Source: an uncultured Collinsella sp.
GTDB taxonomy: Bacteria; Actinomycetota; Coriobacteriia; Coriobacteriales; Coriobacteriaceae
Direction: 5' to 3'
NCBI GenBank assembly: GCA_958421655.1
Contig: CATZMG010000049.1
Location: 1 to 17,745, forward strand
Length of the DNA stretch: 17,745 nt
In this document: positions 1-7,484 of the stretch, in pieces
Layout: the number at the start of each line of letters is the position of its first letter
Numbering within the stretch: the first letter of the stretch is position 1
The notes under the pieces: model-generated
Databases searched by the model: none
Seen by the model: the letters and a program-made list of their open reading frames with translations, nothing else
What the model was told of the DNA's origin: nothing
Made by a program: the position numbers and the translations under genes

Positions 1-933
1 AGTGGCTGCCTTTGCAATACCGAAATCCGCGATCTTGACCTTGCCCTCTTTGGAGAGCTTGACGATGCGCTCGATGATGACGTCGGTCTTGGTGGTGTAG
101 GGGATCTCGTAGACCTCGATGATGCGCTCTTCGGGAATCCAGCGCCAGCGGGAGCGGATTTGGAAGCTGCCAAGGCCGGTCTCGATAATCTTTTCCATCT
201 CCTCGCGGCGGTAGATGATCTCGCCGCCGGTCGAGAAGTCGGGCATGGGCATGTACTCGAGCAGGTCGCAGTCGGGATCCTGCAGGTAGTGCATTGTGGC
301 GGTGCAAACCTCGTTGAGGTTGAAACCGCAGATATCGGACGCCATGGCGACGCCGATGCCCTTGTTGGCCGAGACAAGGATGTTGGGGAACGTGGTGGGC
401 AGCAGGCGCGGCTCCTTCATGGCGCCGTCGTAGCTATCAACGAAGTCGACCGGGTCCTTGTCGATGTCCTTGAAGATCTCGGCACTGATGGGGGAGAGCT
501 TGGCCTCGGTGTAACGCGAGGCGGCGTAGCTCAGGTCGCCCGAATAGTACTTGCCAAAGTTGCCCTTCGACTCCACGAAGGGGGCAAGCAGTGCCTCGTT
601 GCCGGTGGCCAGGCGCACCATCGTCTCGTAGATCGCGGCATCGCCGTGCGGGTTGAGCTTCATGGTCTGGCCCACGATGTTGGCGCTCTTCTGGCGCTCG
701 CCCTTGAGCAGACCCATCTTGTACATGGTGTAGAGCAGCTTGCGATGCGAGGGCTTAAAGCCGTCAATCTCGGGGAATGCGCGCGAGACGTTGACGCTCA
801 TGGCGTAGGGCATGTAGTTGACCTCGAGCGTCTGCGTGATCGGTTGGTCGGTGACCTCGGAGTGCAGACCGATGACGTTCTCGGCGTTGACCTGCTTTTT
901 CTTTGGCTGGTTCTTCGTCTTCTTCTTTGCCAC
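1..933 (-). CDS. Type IIA DNA topoisomerase subunit A (ParC/GyrA-type), 3' end cut by window edge
   Basis: This is the DNA breakage-reunion subunit that works with the product of the gene just upstream to change DNA topology or decatenate chromosomes. Only the first 311 residues are in the window. It starts at a GTG (931-933): an in-frame TAA lies eight codons upstream, an AGAGGA ribosome site (938-943) precedes it, and the next Met is at residue 41. After a Lys-rich tail (residues 1-14) comes the winged-helix domain, with YAMSVNVSRAFPEIDGFKPS in place of the usual GyrA start. The quinolone-pocket helix follows at about residues 93-110, and the active-site Tyr is in AASRYTEAKL (Y141). At the positions equivalent to E. 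coli GyrA Ser83 and Asp87 it carries Ala99 and Glu103. The gap to the subunit B gene is 45 bp, so the two are almost certainly co-transcribed. The sequence is divergent from housekeeping GyrA, so a second, topo IV-like pair is likely, and I give no symbol. Confidence 0.93.
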   Translation of the reverse strand, partial: MAKKKTKNQPKKKQVNAENVIGLHSEVTDQPITQTLEVNYMPYAMSVNVSRAFPEIDGFKPSHRKLLYTMYKMGLLKGERQKSANIVGQTMKLNPHGDAAIYETMVRLATGNEALLAPFVESKGNFGKYYSGDLSYAASRYTEAKLSPISAEIFKDIDKDPVDFVDSYDGAMKEPRLLPTTFPNILVSANKGIGVAMASDICGFNLNEVCTATMHYLQDPDCDLLEYMPMPDFSTGGEIIYRREEMEKIIETGLGSFQIRSRWRWIPEERIIEVYEIPYTTKTDVIIERIVKLSKEGKVKIADFGIAKAAT

Positions 934-978
934 GATATCCTCTTGAACTTCTTATAGGCCGTCGTTGTCGATTTGCTG

Positions 979-2976
979 CTACTGCAGGTCCAGCTGGTCC
1001 AGGTATTCCTTGCCGTGCTCGGAGATATGGCGTTTGCGGCCTGCCTCGTCGTTGCCCAGCAACAGGTTGAACATGGTCTCCATCTTAGTGACGTCCTCGG
1101 GCTCCACCTTGATCAGGCGACGCGTCTCGGGGTTCATGGTGGTGAGCCACATCATGTCCGGATCGTTCTCACCAAGACCCTTGGAGCGATTGATGGAGCA
1201 CTTTTGGTCGCCGATTTCCTTAAGAATGCCGTTCTTCTCGAGCTCGGTGTAGGCAAAGTAGGTCTTCTCTTTGCAGTTGATCTCGTAGAGCGGCGACTCG
1301 GCGATATACACGTAGCCCTCGTCGATGAGCGTGGGCACCAGGCGATAGAGCATGGTGAGCACGAGCGTGCGGATGTGATAACCGTCGACGTCGGCGTCCG
1401 TACAGATGATGACCTTGTTCCAGTTGAGGTTGTCCAGGTCAAAGGCGCCGAGGTTCTTGATGCGCTTGTCCTTGATCTCCACGCCGCAGCCCAGCACGCG
1501 CATGAGGTCCATGATGATGTCGGACTTAAAGATGCGCGGGTAGTCCTCCTTCAGGCAGTTGAGGATCTTGCCGCGGACGGGCATAACACCCTGGAACTCG
1601 GCATCGCGCGAGGTGCGAATGGCGCCTGCTGCCGAGTCGCCCTCTACGATGTAGATCTCGCGACGGCTCTTGTCCTTGGAGCGGCAGTCGATGAACTTCT
1701 GCACGCGGTTGGCCATGTCGGTCTTCTGCTGCAGGTTGGTTTTGATGCTCTGACGCGTCTTCTCGGCATTCTCGCGCGAGCGCTTGTTGATGAGCACCTG
1801 CTCCATGATCTTGTTGGCGGCGTCTTTGTTCTCGATCAAGTAGGTCGAGAGGCGCTCCTTAAAGAAGGCAGTCATGGCCTGCTGGATAAAGCGGTTATTG
1901 ATGGCCTTCTTGGTCTGGTTCTCGTAGGACGTCTGGGTGGAGAAGCAGTTGGTCACCAGCACCAGGCAGTCCTGGACGTCCTGCCACTTAATGCCGCTCT
2001 CGTTTTTGTTGTATTTGCCCTGTTGCTTAATGTAGGCATCGATGGCGCTGGTCAGAGCGCTACGTGCCGCTTTCTCCGGCGAGCCGCCGTTCTCGAGCCA
2101 AGAGGAGTTGTGGTAGTACTCCTGCATCATGAAAGTGCGCGAGAAGCACATGCAAGCAGTGATTTTTACGTTGTAATCGGGCAGGTCCTCGCGATCGCGA
2201 CCGCGACGGTCGGCCTCGATAAAGAAGGGCTCGGTAAGGTAGTCGGTACCGACCTTCTCGAGCACGTAGTCCTCGATGCCTTTGGGATAGCAAAAATCCT
2301 CTTCGGAAAACTCGCCGTCATCGCCCTCGATGCGCAGGCGGAAGGTCACGTTGGCGTTGACCACGGCCTGGCGTCGCATAGTCTCGCGATACCAATCGTG
2401 GGGGATGCTGATGGAAGTAAAGACCTCAAGATCGGGGCGCCACTTGATGGTGGTGCCGGTGCGTTCCTCGTCGCTGGGCTCAATCTTGAGCGCCTTCTTT
2501 TTGGCGCCGACGACCTTGCCCTTCTTAAAGTGCAGGGAGTACTTGTTGCCGTCGCGCCAAACCGTGACGTCCATGTACTCGGAGGCGTACTGGGTCGCGC
2601 AGGAGCCCAAGCCGTTGGTGCCGAGCGAGAAGTCGTAGTCGCCGCCCTGGTTGTTGTTGTATTTGCCGCCGGCGTAGAGCTCGCAAAAGACGAGCTCCCA
2701 GTTAAAGCGCTTCTCGGAAGGGTTCCAGTCGAGCGGGCAGCCGCGGCCGTTGTCCTCTACCTGAATGGAGCCATCGCGAAAGGCGGTAAGGGTGATGAGC
2801 TTGCCGTAGCCCTGGCGCGCCTCGTCAACGGCGTTTGACAGGATCTCGAAGGCGGCATGCGCGCAACCGTCGAGCCCGTCCGAGCCAAAGATGACGGCGG
2901 GGCGCAGGCGTACGCGCTCCTCGTCCTTGAGCTGGCGGATACTGTCGTTACCATAGTTTGCGGTGTTTTTTGCCAT
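979..2976 (-). CDS. Type IIA DNA topoisomerase subunit B (ParE/GyrB-type)
   Basis: This is the ATPase/TOPRIM subunit of a type II topoisomerase, 665 aa, a normal length for ParE or short GyrB. The GHKL ATPase shows FEILSNAVDEA (E44, N48, D51), DNGRG (75-79) and the ATP-lid LGTNGLGS (118-125). The transducer domain follows. The TOPRIM domain carries EGDSA (E445) and DADVD (D527, D529, D531), which bind the catalytic Mg2+. RSKGLGE lies near the C-terminus. The ATG at 2974-2976 is chosen as the only sensible start. The best Shine-Dalgarno (AAAGGAG, 2993-2999) is unusually far away, about 17 nt, with a weak GAGAG closer. Subunit A follows 45 bp downstream. A candidate promoter (3031-3059) and a LexA-type palindrome (3075-3090) lie upstream. 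The family call is certain; gyrase versus topo IV cannot be settled because the subunit A C-terminal domain is outside the window. Confidence 0.95.
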   Translation of the reverse strand: MAKNTANYGNDSIRQLKDEERVRLRPAVIFGSDGLDGCAHAAFEILSNAVDEARQGYGKLITLTAFRDGSIQVEDNGRGCPLDWNPSEKRFNWELVFCELYAGGKYNNNQGGDYDFSLGTNGLGSCATQYASEYMDVTVWRDGNKYSLHFKKGKVVGAKKKALKIEPSDEERTGTTIKWRPDLEVFTSISIPHDWYRETMRRQAVVNANVTFRLRIEGDDGEFSEEDFCYPKGIEDYVLEKVGTDYLTEPFFIEADRRGRDREDLPDYNVKITACMCFSRTFMMQEYYHNSSWLENGGSPEKAARSALTSAIDAYIKQQGKYNKNESGIKWQDVQDCLVLVTNCFSTQTSYENQTKKAINNRFIQQAMTAFFKERLSTYLIENKDAANKIMEQVLINKRSRENAEKTRQSIKTNLQQKTDMANRVQKFIDCRSKDKSRREIYIVEGDSAAGAIRTSRDAEFQGVMPVRGKILNCLKEDYPRIFKSDIIMDLMRVLGCGVEIKDKRIKNLGAFDLDNLNWNKVIICTDADVDGYHIRTLVLTMLYRLVPTLIDEGYVYIAESPLYEINCKEKTYFAYTELEKNGILKEIGDQKCSINRSKGLGENDPDMMWLTTMNPETRRLIKVEPEDVTKMETMFNLLLGNDEAGRKRHISEHGKEYLDQLDLQ

Positions 2977-3030
2977 ACTCGCTCTCTCGGTGCTCCTTTG
3001 CTGCGTTTAAGTCATATAGATAGTCAAGGT

Positions 3031-3059
3031 AGCATAGCCCAGCCCTTGGGCGATTCCAA
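3031..3059 (-). promoter_or_regulatory. Candidate promoter of the topoisomerase operon
   Basis: Reading the minus strand, TTGGAA (3054-3059) and TATGCT (3031-3036) are separated by exactly 17 bp, about 55 bp before the subunit B start. Each hexamer matches the sigma-70 consensus at 4 of 6 positions. The spacer contains a small perfect inverted repeat (GCCCA-GCCCT-TGGGC), which could be an operator or chance. Confidence 0.4.
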
Positions 3060-3074
3060 CCAACACGAAATCCA

Positions 3075-3090
3075 TCGAACAATCGTTCGA
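3075..3090. promoter_or_regulatory. LexA/SOS box-like palindrome upstream of the topoisomerase operon
   Basis: TCGAACAATCGTTCGA is a perfect 16-bp dyad that fits the actinobacterial LexA box pattern TCGAAC-N4-GTTCGA. It sits 15 bp upstream of the candidate -35 hexamer and about 100 bp from the subunit B start. The nearest plus-strand gene starts some 350 bp away, so the topoisomerase operon is the more natural target. The sequence match is direct; LexA binding is inferred. Confidence 0.6.
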
Positions 3091-3113
3091 GTTTAGGCTG
3101 AAAAGAGCTCACT

Positions 3114-3139
3114 CGGACAAACCGAGTCGGTTCTGTCCG
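3114..3139. repeat. Near-perfect inverted repeat, 12-bp arms
   Basis: CGGACA AACCGA and TCGGTT-C-TGTCCG form a dyad around a single central G, with one bulged C. No T-run follows directly on either strand, so it does not look like a classic terminator. It lies 24 bp beyond the LexA-like box, in the gap between the minus-strand topoisomerase genes and the plus-strand lipoprotein, and could be an operator. Confidence 0.5.
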
Positions 3140-3442
3140 GGTAAGTTCGAAAGCGATCGAATGCGTCCTGCTGCGTTTGCGGTCAGATGTGTTTGTCAAA
3201 AACGCGCCATGCGGATTGTTGGATTGAATCGAACATTGGGACAGGCGTCTCATTTTATGGGCCGAGGGCGTGCGTATACGAGTCTTTTTGGTCCATAGGG
3301 GATGCTGGGCGGTTGCTAGTTGGGCCACGGGTCACTTCGCCGGCGCTGCTTTTCGCCATACGCTCATAGTGGAGGCCGATGCCACGGAGTCGACTTGGGA
3401 CTTGGGCAACGGATGAGCTGTAAGCCGAAAGGAGCGGTGAGG
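3140..3442. other. Intergenic stretch with no supported gene
   Basis: Open frames cross this stretch on both strands, but none has a ribosome site or recognisable protein. It must contain the promoter of the downstream lipoprotein gene, for which I found no convincing -35/-10 pair. In-frame ATG and GTG codons exist at 3413 and 3437 upstream of the chosen lipoprotein start, but neither has a well-spaced ribosome site. Confidence 0.5.
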
Positions 3443-4459
3443 ATGATGAAGCCCATGACGAAGAAGTTGCTGTTAGGAATTCCCACCGTGACGCTTTCGG
3501 CCGTGCTGGCTTGCACGCTTGCCGGTTGCGGCGGAAATGCGCCGAGTGGCTCGGCTGGCAGCTCGGGCAGCGGCAGTGCTCCCGTAGAGAAGAAGGCCTA
3601 TGAGTCGCAGACGGTCGAGGTGGCTGGCATAACCTATGAGTCGGTGGCTCACGGTACGTTCTATCGCGGCGACGCTAAGCTGCAGGACGGCTTTTACCTG
3701 CACATCAAGATCACCAACAACAATGCAAAGAACAGGACGTTTGACTTCTTTAACGTGCACGCTGCCCAGGGCGATCTTGAGGTAGGCGACCCGTTGTTTA
3801 CTTCCGGCAAGGCGGCCGTGCTCGACTACGTTGCAAGCGAGGCTCCCGATGAGCTTCATGAGGGCATCGATCTTTCCAAGAGGCCAGATATCGGTCCGGG
3901 CGAGACTGTTGAGTACGTGTATTTCTGGGCACCCAAGACGGCGTACTACGGGCCCATCACTGTCGAGTTCGTAGACGCTAACGCCCCCGCCAAGAATCAT
4001 GAGGCCATGCACTTTGACACCACGGATTGCGAGACCAAGGAGTTCAAGGCGGCCGGCGGTGTGGCCGATTCTGGTGACGCGGCCAATATGACCGGCATCG
4101 ATTGCGCATCGTACAGTATCGAGGCCGCCGATGGGTACACGCTGGATTCGTCCAACGAAGAGCGCGAAAAGGCAGACTTCTTCCACGACGAGACTGGAGG
4201 ACGCCTGCACATCAGTATCTTCCCGCGTTCGCCGGAGGAAGAGGTTGCAAGCCTAGAGCAGGTCTACGAAGGCAAGGAAACGACAACCGACCAGGTCGAG
4301 TACAACGGCATAACGTGGCTGCGCTTTACCGGTCCCGACAACGGCCATACGTTGTTTGCGACGGCTCCCGCAACGGGTGAAACCGTCCGCGTGTCGATTG
4401 GCTGGAAGATCGATTGGGACGCCGCCGTGCCCATGATGGAAGCGCTAAAGCTCAAGTAG
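3443..4459 (+). CDS. Putative lipoprotein, DUF4352/DUF5067-like N-terminal domain
   Basis: This is a secreted, lipid-anchored protein of 338 aa with unknown function. The ATG at 3443 is chosen because AAAGGAG (3428-3434) lies 8 nt upstream and because it gives a proper signal peptide: a Lys-containing start, a hydrophobic core and the lipobox LAGC (Cys29). A Gly/Ser-rich linker follows (about residues 30-47). The first domain (about 50-200) contains a pattern like FYLHIKITNNNAKNRTFDFF, typical of the immunoglobulin-like telokin fold seen in DUF4352/DUF5067 surface proteins. The second domain (about 215-338) is rich in beta strands and begins SYSIEAADGYTLD; I do not recognise it. The gene stands alone between a long upstream gap and its own terminator (4487-4522). 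The lipoprotein call is strong, the domain assignment moderate. Confidence 0.85.
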   Translation: MMKPMTKKLLLGIPTVTLSAVLACTLAGCGGNAPSGSAGSSGSGSAPVEKKAYESQTVEVAGITYESVAHGTFYRGDAKLQDGFYLHIKITNNNAKNRTFDFFNVHAAQGDLEVGDPLFTSGKAAVLDYVASEAPDELHEGIDLSKRPDIGPGETVEYVYFWAPKTAYYGPITVEFVDANAPAKNHEAMHFDTTDCETKEFKAAGGVADSGDAANMTGIDCASYSIEAADGYTLDSSNEEREKADFFHDETGGRLHISIFPRSPEEEVASLEQVYEGKETTTDQVEYNGITWLRFTGPDNGHTLFATAPATGETVRVSIGWKIDWDAAVPMMEALKLK

Positions 4460-4486
4460 CGCTGTGATTCCCATGTCAGGCGACTC

Positions 4487-4522
4487 AGGGCTGGCTCCGA
4501 GTTATCGGGGCCAGCCCTTTTT
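4487..4522 (+). terminator. Rho-independent terminator of the lipoprotein gene
   Basis: A 13-bp stem (GGGCTGGC/GCCAGCCC plus CCGA/TCGG, with one T-G wobble between) closes on a GTTA loop and is followed by TTTTT. It begins about 28 nt after the stop codon. Confidence 0.9.
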
Positions 4523-4874
4523 GATGTTCGATGGGCAGGCCAGTGCCTCGCGCGGTTTCGGGTACAGCGGGGCACCGTGCGCGCAATGACAGACATGATT
4601 TTCATAATGACATGTAACTAGGAGCTAGCGAGGCCTATCCGAATTGACCTCATTGGCGGTGTCGGTTTCGAGTGCCGCGTGGCGGGCGCTGTAGACGATG
4701 GGGCCGGCGCCTGCCGCGGCGAGTGCTGCAGCGGCTGCCGTAAGGGGGACGTTGCTGTCTTTGCGAGAAGGTGCCCCGTGGCGGTAGTGCCGTTCGAGGG
4801 CCAAAATGTCCAAATTGATCGAGCGAAGGCGTCGGGCCCCCGGGACGCTTTCGATATGCCGGGCAGTCTGACCG
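4523..4874. other. Convergent intergenic gap, no supported gene
   Basis: This is the space between the lipoprotein terminator and the 3' end of the LuxR-type gene. A minus-strand frame stays open from inside the LuxR gene to a TAG at 4625-4627 and has coding-like third positions, but it has no start codon with a ribosome site and no recognisable domain. No terminator with a T-run on the minus strand was seen. Confidence 0.4.
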
Positions 4875-5879
4875 CTAGCGCAACATGTGGGCAACCAGCT
4901 CGGCGCGAGTTCCGATACCAAGCTTGGCATACACTCCTGATAGGCGGTTTTTGACGGTGCCCGGCGATACTCCCATATGGCGTGCGATTTCGGCGTTGGT
5001 CCACCCACGACAGGCGAGCATGGCCATGGTGAATTCCGTGGTCGTTAGATCGTCGGCCACGTCCTCGCCCGAATCGGGGTTGTGGATGCGCCGCCAACCG
5101 TAGCTGAATCGATACGTAATCTCGATGATGCGCGCGAAGTCGTCAGGGTATTGCGTTTTTAGACACGCCTCGATAAGCCCCTGCAAAAGGCCGTGGTGCT
5201 CGCCGATGAGTTCGATAAGGCCGTCGGGACGCGCAACGTCCCAAGCGGCTCCGAAGTGTGCCTTTGCGGCGTCGACGTCTTTGAGGCTCATGCATGCCAT
5301 GGAAGCCGACAGGTGCAGGAACAGCTCCGAGATGGGATAACTCCCCTGTTTCATGATCAGGGCGTTTTCCGCCATGCCCAGACTGCGGCCATATTCGCCG
5401 CGCAGGTACAGGGCATGTGCCATCACGTAGCTGGCGAACAGGCGCAGGCCTTCGGGCAGATGCGCCGCAAGCGGATAAAACTCTTCGGCGGAATGCGGGG
5501 AAGGCAAGTGCAGCAGGACGCTCGCAGCGGAGGCGAACAGGATATGCGTGGCGTGGACGGCGGACGATTCCTCGTCAGTTGGCGTATCGAGGATGCCTGC
5601 AAGGCAACGGCGGGCATCGGCGATACGGTTGAGCGACAGACTGGCATATCCGCAGATAAGGCATGCGGAATAGCGCAGTGCGGGGTCGGTGGCGTCAAGA
5701 TAGGGGCGTGTCGTCTTGGCAGCGAGGGTGGCCTGTCCGCGAAAGTACAGCGCTTCTGCCGTGGCGATGGTGCGCGAATCGGGGTCGGAAATGCCTGCAA
5801 CCGCAGCGTCAATCTGCCCCGGCACAAAGGCAGTGCACATCAACGGCATGGGAATGCGCGGGTAGCCATCGCAGTCCAT
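4875..5879 (-). CDS. LuxR-family transcriptional regulator
   Basis: This is a DNA-binding regulator of 334 aa. The C-terminal GerE-type helix-turn-helix spans about residues 277-334: LTTTEFTMAMLACRGWTNAE starts it, and GVSPGTVKNRLSGVYAKLGI contains the recognition helix. The first 270 residues are helical and resemble tandem TPR-like repeats (for example ALYLRGEYGRSLGMAENALI). No receiver domain, ATPase or autoinducer domain is visible, so the signal is unknown. The ATG at 5877-5879 is chosen because GGGAGA lies 6 nt upstream. A Met nine codons further upstream is open but has a poorly placed ribosome site, and the longer open frame beyond it overlaps a different remnant. It is a single gene, convergent with the lipoprotein gene. 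Orphan LuxR regulators of this shape are common in Coriobacteriia (general knowledge). Confidence 0.88.
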   Translation of the reverse strand: MDCDGYPRIPMPLMCTAFVPGQIDAAVAGISDPDSRTIATAEALYFRGQATLAAKTTRPYLDATDPALRYSACLICGYASLSLNRIADARRCLAGILDTPTDEESSAVHATHILFASAASVLLHLPSPHSAEEFYPLAAHLPEGLRLFASYVMAHALYLRGEYGRSLGMAENALIMKQGSYPISELFLHLSASMACMSLKDVDAAKAHFGAAWDVARPDGLIELIGEHHGLLQGLIEACLKTQYPDDFARIIEITYRFSYGWRRIHNPDSGEDVADDLTTTEFTMAMLACRGWTNAEIARHMGVSPGTVKNRLSGVYAKLGIGTRAELVAHMLR

Positions 5880-5961
5880 CTTCCATCTCCCATCAGGTGG
5901 CAACATTAGCAGCCATTTTACCCCTGTTGCTCGGGACTGGAATTTGTGGTTATCGCCTACG

Positions 5962-5991
5962 ATTATGCCGAACGTATAAAGGAAGAGTCTA
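5962..5991 (-). promoter_or_regulatory. Weak candidate promoter of the LuxR-type gene
   Basis: On the minus strand TAGACT (5986-5991) and CATAAT (5962-5967) are 18 bp apart, 80-odd bp before the start codon. The -10 matches consensus at 5 of 6 positions, the -35 at 4 of 6. This is pattern evidence only. Confidence 0.3.
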
Positions 5992-6022
5992 TTGGCGATG
6001 CTTCCAAGGTGGCTACCGAAGC

Positions 6023-6406
6023 CTAGCTGACCTCGACATTCGGAAAAATTGCCACCCCTGTAAAAAGCTCTGCCGCAGCGATGGGGAACGCATCTTCTGG
6101 GCATTCCGGCGTCTCCAGCCAGCGCTGGACTGCTGCTGTCGCCTGCGCGTTGGCGAGCGGGGCGTGGGGACCGTCCGGCGACCAGCGGTGACGGGCGAGC
6201 CCTGCCGCGTGCGTGGGCCTCCATCGGCGTAGACCCATGACCCCCCCCATGGCATCGGAGAAGTCCACCATGGCGTCCAGGACCTTACCGTCCGGCACGT
6301 CCAGCCTAGCGGCTCTCTTGAACCCGAGGTCGAAGGGGGCGTTGTACAAGGCATATGGGGCCGAGTGGAAGTGGATCAAAAGAGCGTTACTTGACGTTTC
6401 ATGCAT
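6023..6406 (-). pseudogene. Remnant of a DnaQ-like 3'-5' exonuclease
   Basis: This open frame of 127 codons carries two of the three exonuclease motifs of the DnaQ/RNase T family. Exo II is clear as ALYNAPFDLGF (about residues 19-29). The Exo III region reads HAPLANAQATAAVQRWLE, where the catalytic Asp of the usual HxxLADAxAT pattern is Asn. Exo I (the DxETTG motif) is absent: an in-frame TGA lies eight codons upstream of the first Met, and no earlier coding sequence is visible. There is also no ribosome site. I therefore read it as a 5'-truncated, inactivated gene, not a working enzyme. It lies between the LuxR-type gene and the PadR promoter, at the start of a zone with other broken genes. 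The family assignment is by motif recognition only. Confidence 0.6.
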
Positions 6407-6472
6407 AATGCCAACCGCCCCGCGACATCACGTTCGCAGCGCGCAGGGGCCGGAGAATCTTCGCTATGAGAG

Positions 6473-6501
6473 TTGACGTCTAATACCTTGCATCGTATAG
6501 T
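6473..6501 (+). promoter_or_regulatory. Promoter of the padR operon
   Basis: TTGACG (6473-6478) and TATAGT (6496-6501) are separated by exactly 17 bp, each matching consensus at 5 of 6 positions. The start codon of the PadR-type gene is about 38 bp beyond the -10. This is the clearest sigma-70-type promoter in the window. Confidence 0.75.
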
Positions 6502-6520
6502 GTGTATAGCATAGTATATG
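6495..6520. promoter_or_regulatory. AT-rich repeated site, probable PadR operator
   Basis: GTATAG occurs at 6495 and 6504 with a 9-bp period, followed by ATAGTATA (6511-6518). The block overlaps the -10 box and transcription start and is strikingly AT-rich within GC-rich DNA. PadR-family regulators commonly repress their own promoter from such a site; that role here is inferred. Confidence 0.45.
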
Positions 6521-6538
6521 ACGAGAGGAGGTGTGCGG

Positions 6539-6859
6539 ATGGAGGCACAGATGAAGCGCGGCTTCCTGGAGGCCTGCGTGCTCGCGGCCGTCTCCGGCGA
6601 GGAGTCCTACGGCTATCAGATCGTGAAGGACGTACCGGCGAGCATGGGGCTCACGGAGTCGACGCTCTACCCACTACTCAAGCGCCTGGAGAAGGCCGGG
6701 TGCATCACGGCGCGCTCCGCCGAGCACAACGGGCGGCTGCGCCGGTACTACCGCATCACGGACGACGGGCGAGCGCGCATCGAGGAGTTCCTGGCCGAGT
6801 GGCCGTCCGTACGGGAGATTTACGCATACGTTGAGGGGGCGCACCATGACGCGCGATGA
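6539..6859 (+). CDS. PadR-family transcriptional regulator
   Basis: This is a small winged-helix regulator of 106 aa, the usual size of the short PadR subfamily. The ATG at 6539 is chosen because GAGGAGG (6525-6531) is 7 nt upstream. The protein shows the family order: MKRGFLEACVLAAVSGEESY (helix 1 and the GxSYGY-like turn), then YQIVKDV, ESTLYPLLKRLEKAGCI (recognition helix), the wing with RLRRYYRITDDGRARI, and a short C-terminal helix for dimerisation. It is the first gene of an operon: its stop overlaps the DUF1700 gene by 14 nt. In many Firmicutes and Actinobacteria a PadR gene heads an operon of DUF1700 and DUF4097 membrane proteins linked to envelope stress (family knowledge). It probably regulates its own operon through the site at 6495-6520. 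Confidence 0.93.
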   Translation: MEAQMKRGFLEACVLAAVSGEESYGYQIVKDVPASMGLTESTLYPLLKRLEKAGCITARSAEHNGRLRRYYRITDDGRARIEEFLAEWPSVREIYAYVEGAHHDAR

Positions 6860-7469
6860 GTTTCTGGGCCGGTTGGGCGAGCTGCTCGCCTGCCTGCCGG
6901 CCGAGCAGGTGGAGGAGACCAAGGCGTTCTATGCGGAGGCCATCGCCGACCGCATGGAGGACGGTATGAGCGAGGAGGAGGCCGTGGCCGCCATGGGCAC
7001 GCCCGGCGAGGTGGCGGAGGCCACGCTCGACGACCTGCCCGCCGTGCCGCGCGCGATCGCGAGGACGCGCCGGCGCAGCACCGCGCTGCTGTGGGTGCTG
7101 ACCATCGTGGGCTCCCCGGTGTGGGTGCCGCTGCTCGCCGCCTTCGCCGCCGTGGCCGTCACGGTCTATATCTGCATCTGGGTGCTGGCGCTCTGCGTGT
7201 GGATCGTCGCAGCGGCACTCGGGGGCGTGGGCGTAGTTGAGCTCCTGCTTGCCGTAAGCGGCGTCACCATCGGCCACTTCCCGTACGCCCTCGCCTCGGC
7301 GGGCGTGGGGCTCGGCCTCGTCGGCGTGGCGCTCTTCGTTGGTGCTGGCGCTTGGGCCGCCTCAAAACAAATTGCGCGCCTCTCGGCGCTCTGGGCGAGG
7401 AAGGCCGCCTCGCCCTTCTGGAAGGGTAAGGGCGAGAAGGGCGGCGCTGCCGCGCATCTCGCGGCGTAG
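6846..7469 (+). CDS. DUF1700 (HAAS-type) membrane protein
   Basis: This is a 207-aa membrane protein of the PadR-linked DUF1700 family; its molecular role is not established. The ATG at 6846 is chosen because GAGGGGG lies 6 nt upstream, and because it begins MTRDEFLGRLGELLACLPAE, the typical start of the family's helical cytoplasmic domain (about residues 1-65, including EEEAVAAMGTPGEVAE). Hydrophobic segments follow at about 80-110, 112-145 and 155-180, giving four or so membrane helices. A basic Lys/Gly-rich tail ends the protein. It overlaps the PadR gene by 14 nt and is followed 15 nt later by the third gene, so all three should be one transcript. GC content is among the highest in the window. 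Confidence 0.9.
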   Translation: MTRDEFLGRLGELLACLPAEQVEETKAFYAEAIADRMEDGMSEEEAVAAMGTPGEVAEATLDDLPAVPRAIARTRRRSTALLWVLTIVGSPVWVPLLAAFAAVAVTVYICIWVLALCVWIVAAALGGVGVVELLLAVSGVTIGHFPYALASAGVGLGLVGVALFVGAGAWAASKQIARLSALWARKAASPFWKGKGEKGGAAAHLAA

Positions 7470-7484
7470 AAAGGAGTGAGTACC

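Noticed and set aside
160..957. Long plus-strand open frame
   Set aside because: It is the complement of the topoisomerase subunit A gene, which has clear motifs on the minus strand; the plus frame has no domain or ribosome site.
973..2838. 621-codon plus-strand open frame
   Set aside because: It is the antisense shadow of the subunit B gene. The biased, Val/Leu/Asp-rich product reflects GC-rich codons read backwards.
2948..3328. Minus-strand frame upstream of subunit B
   Set aside because: It overlaps the start of subunit B and the promoter region, lacks a ribosome site and has the composition of non-coding DNA.
4625..4874. Minus-strand frame downstream of the LuxR gene with coding-like third positions
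   Set aside because: It has no start codon with a ribosome site and no recognised domain. The LuxR protein ends normally at its own stop, so a frameshifted extension is not needed.
5880..6224. N-terminal extension of the LuxR-type gene by 115 codons
   Set aside because: The extension overlaps the exonuclease remnant in another frame, is Arg/Pro/Gly-rich like an antisense frame, and the internal ATG has a good ribosome site.
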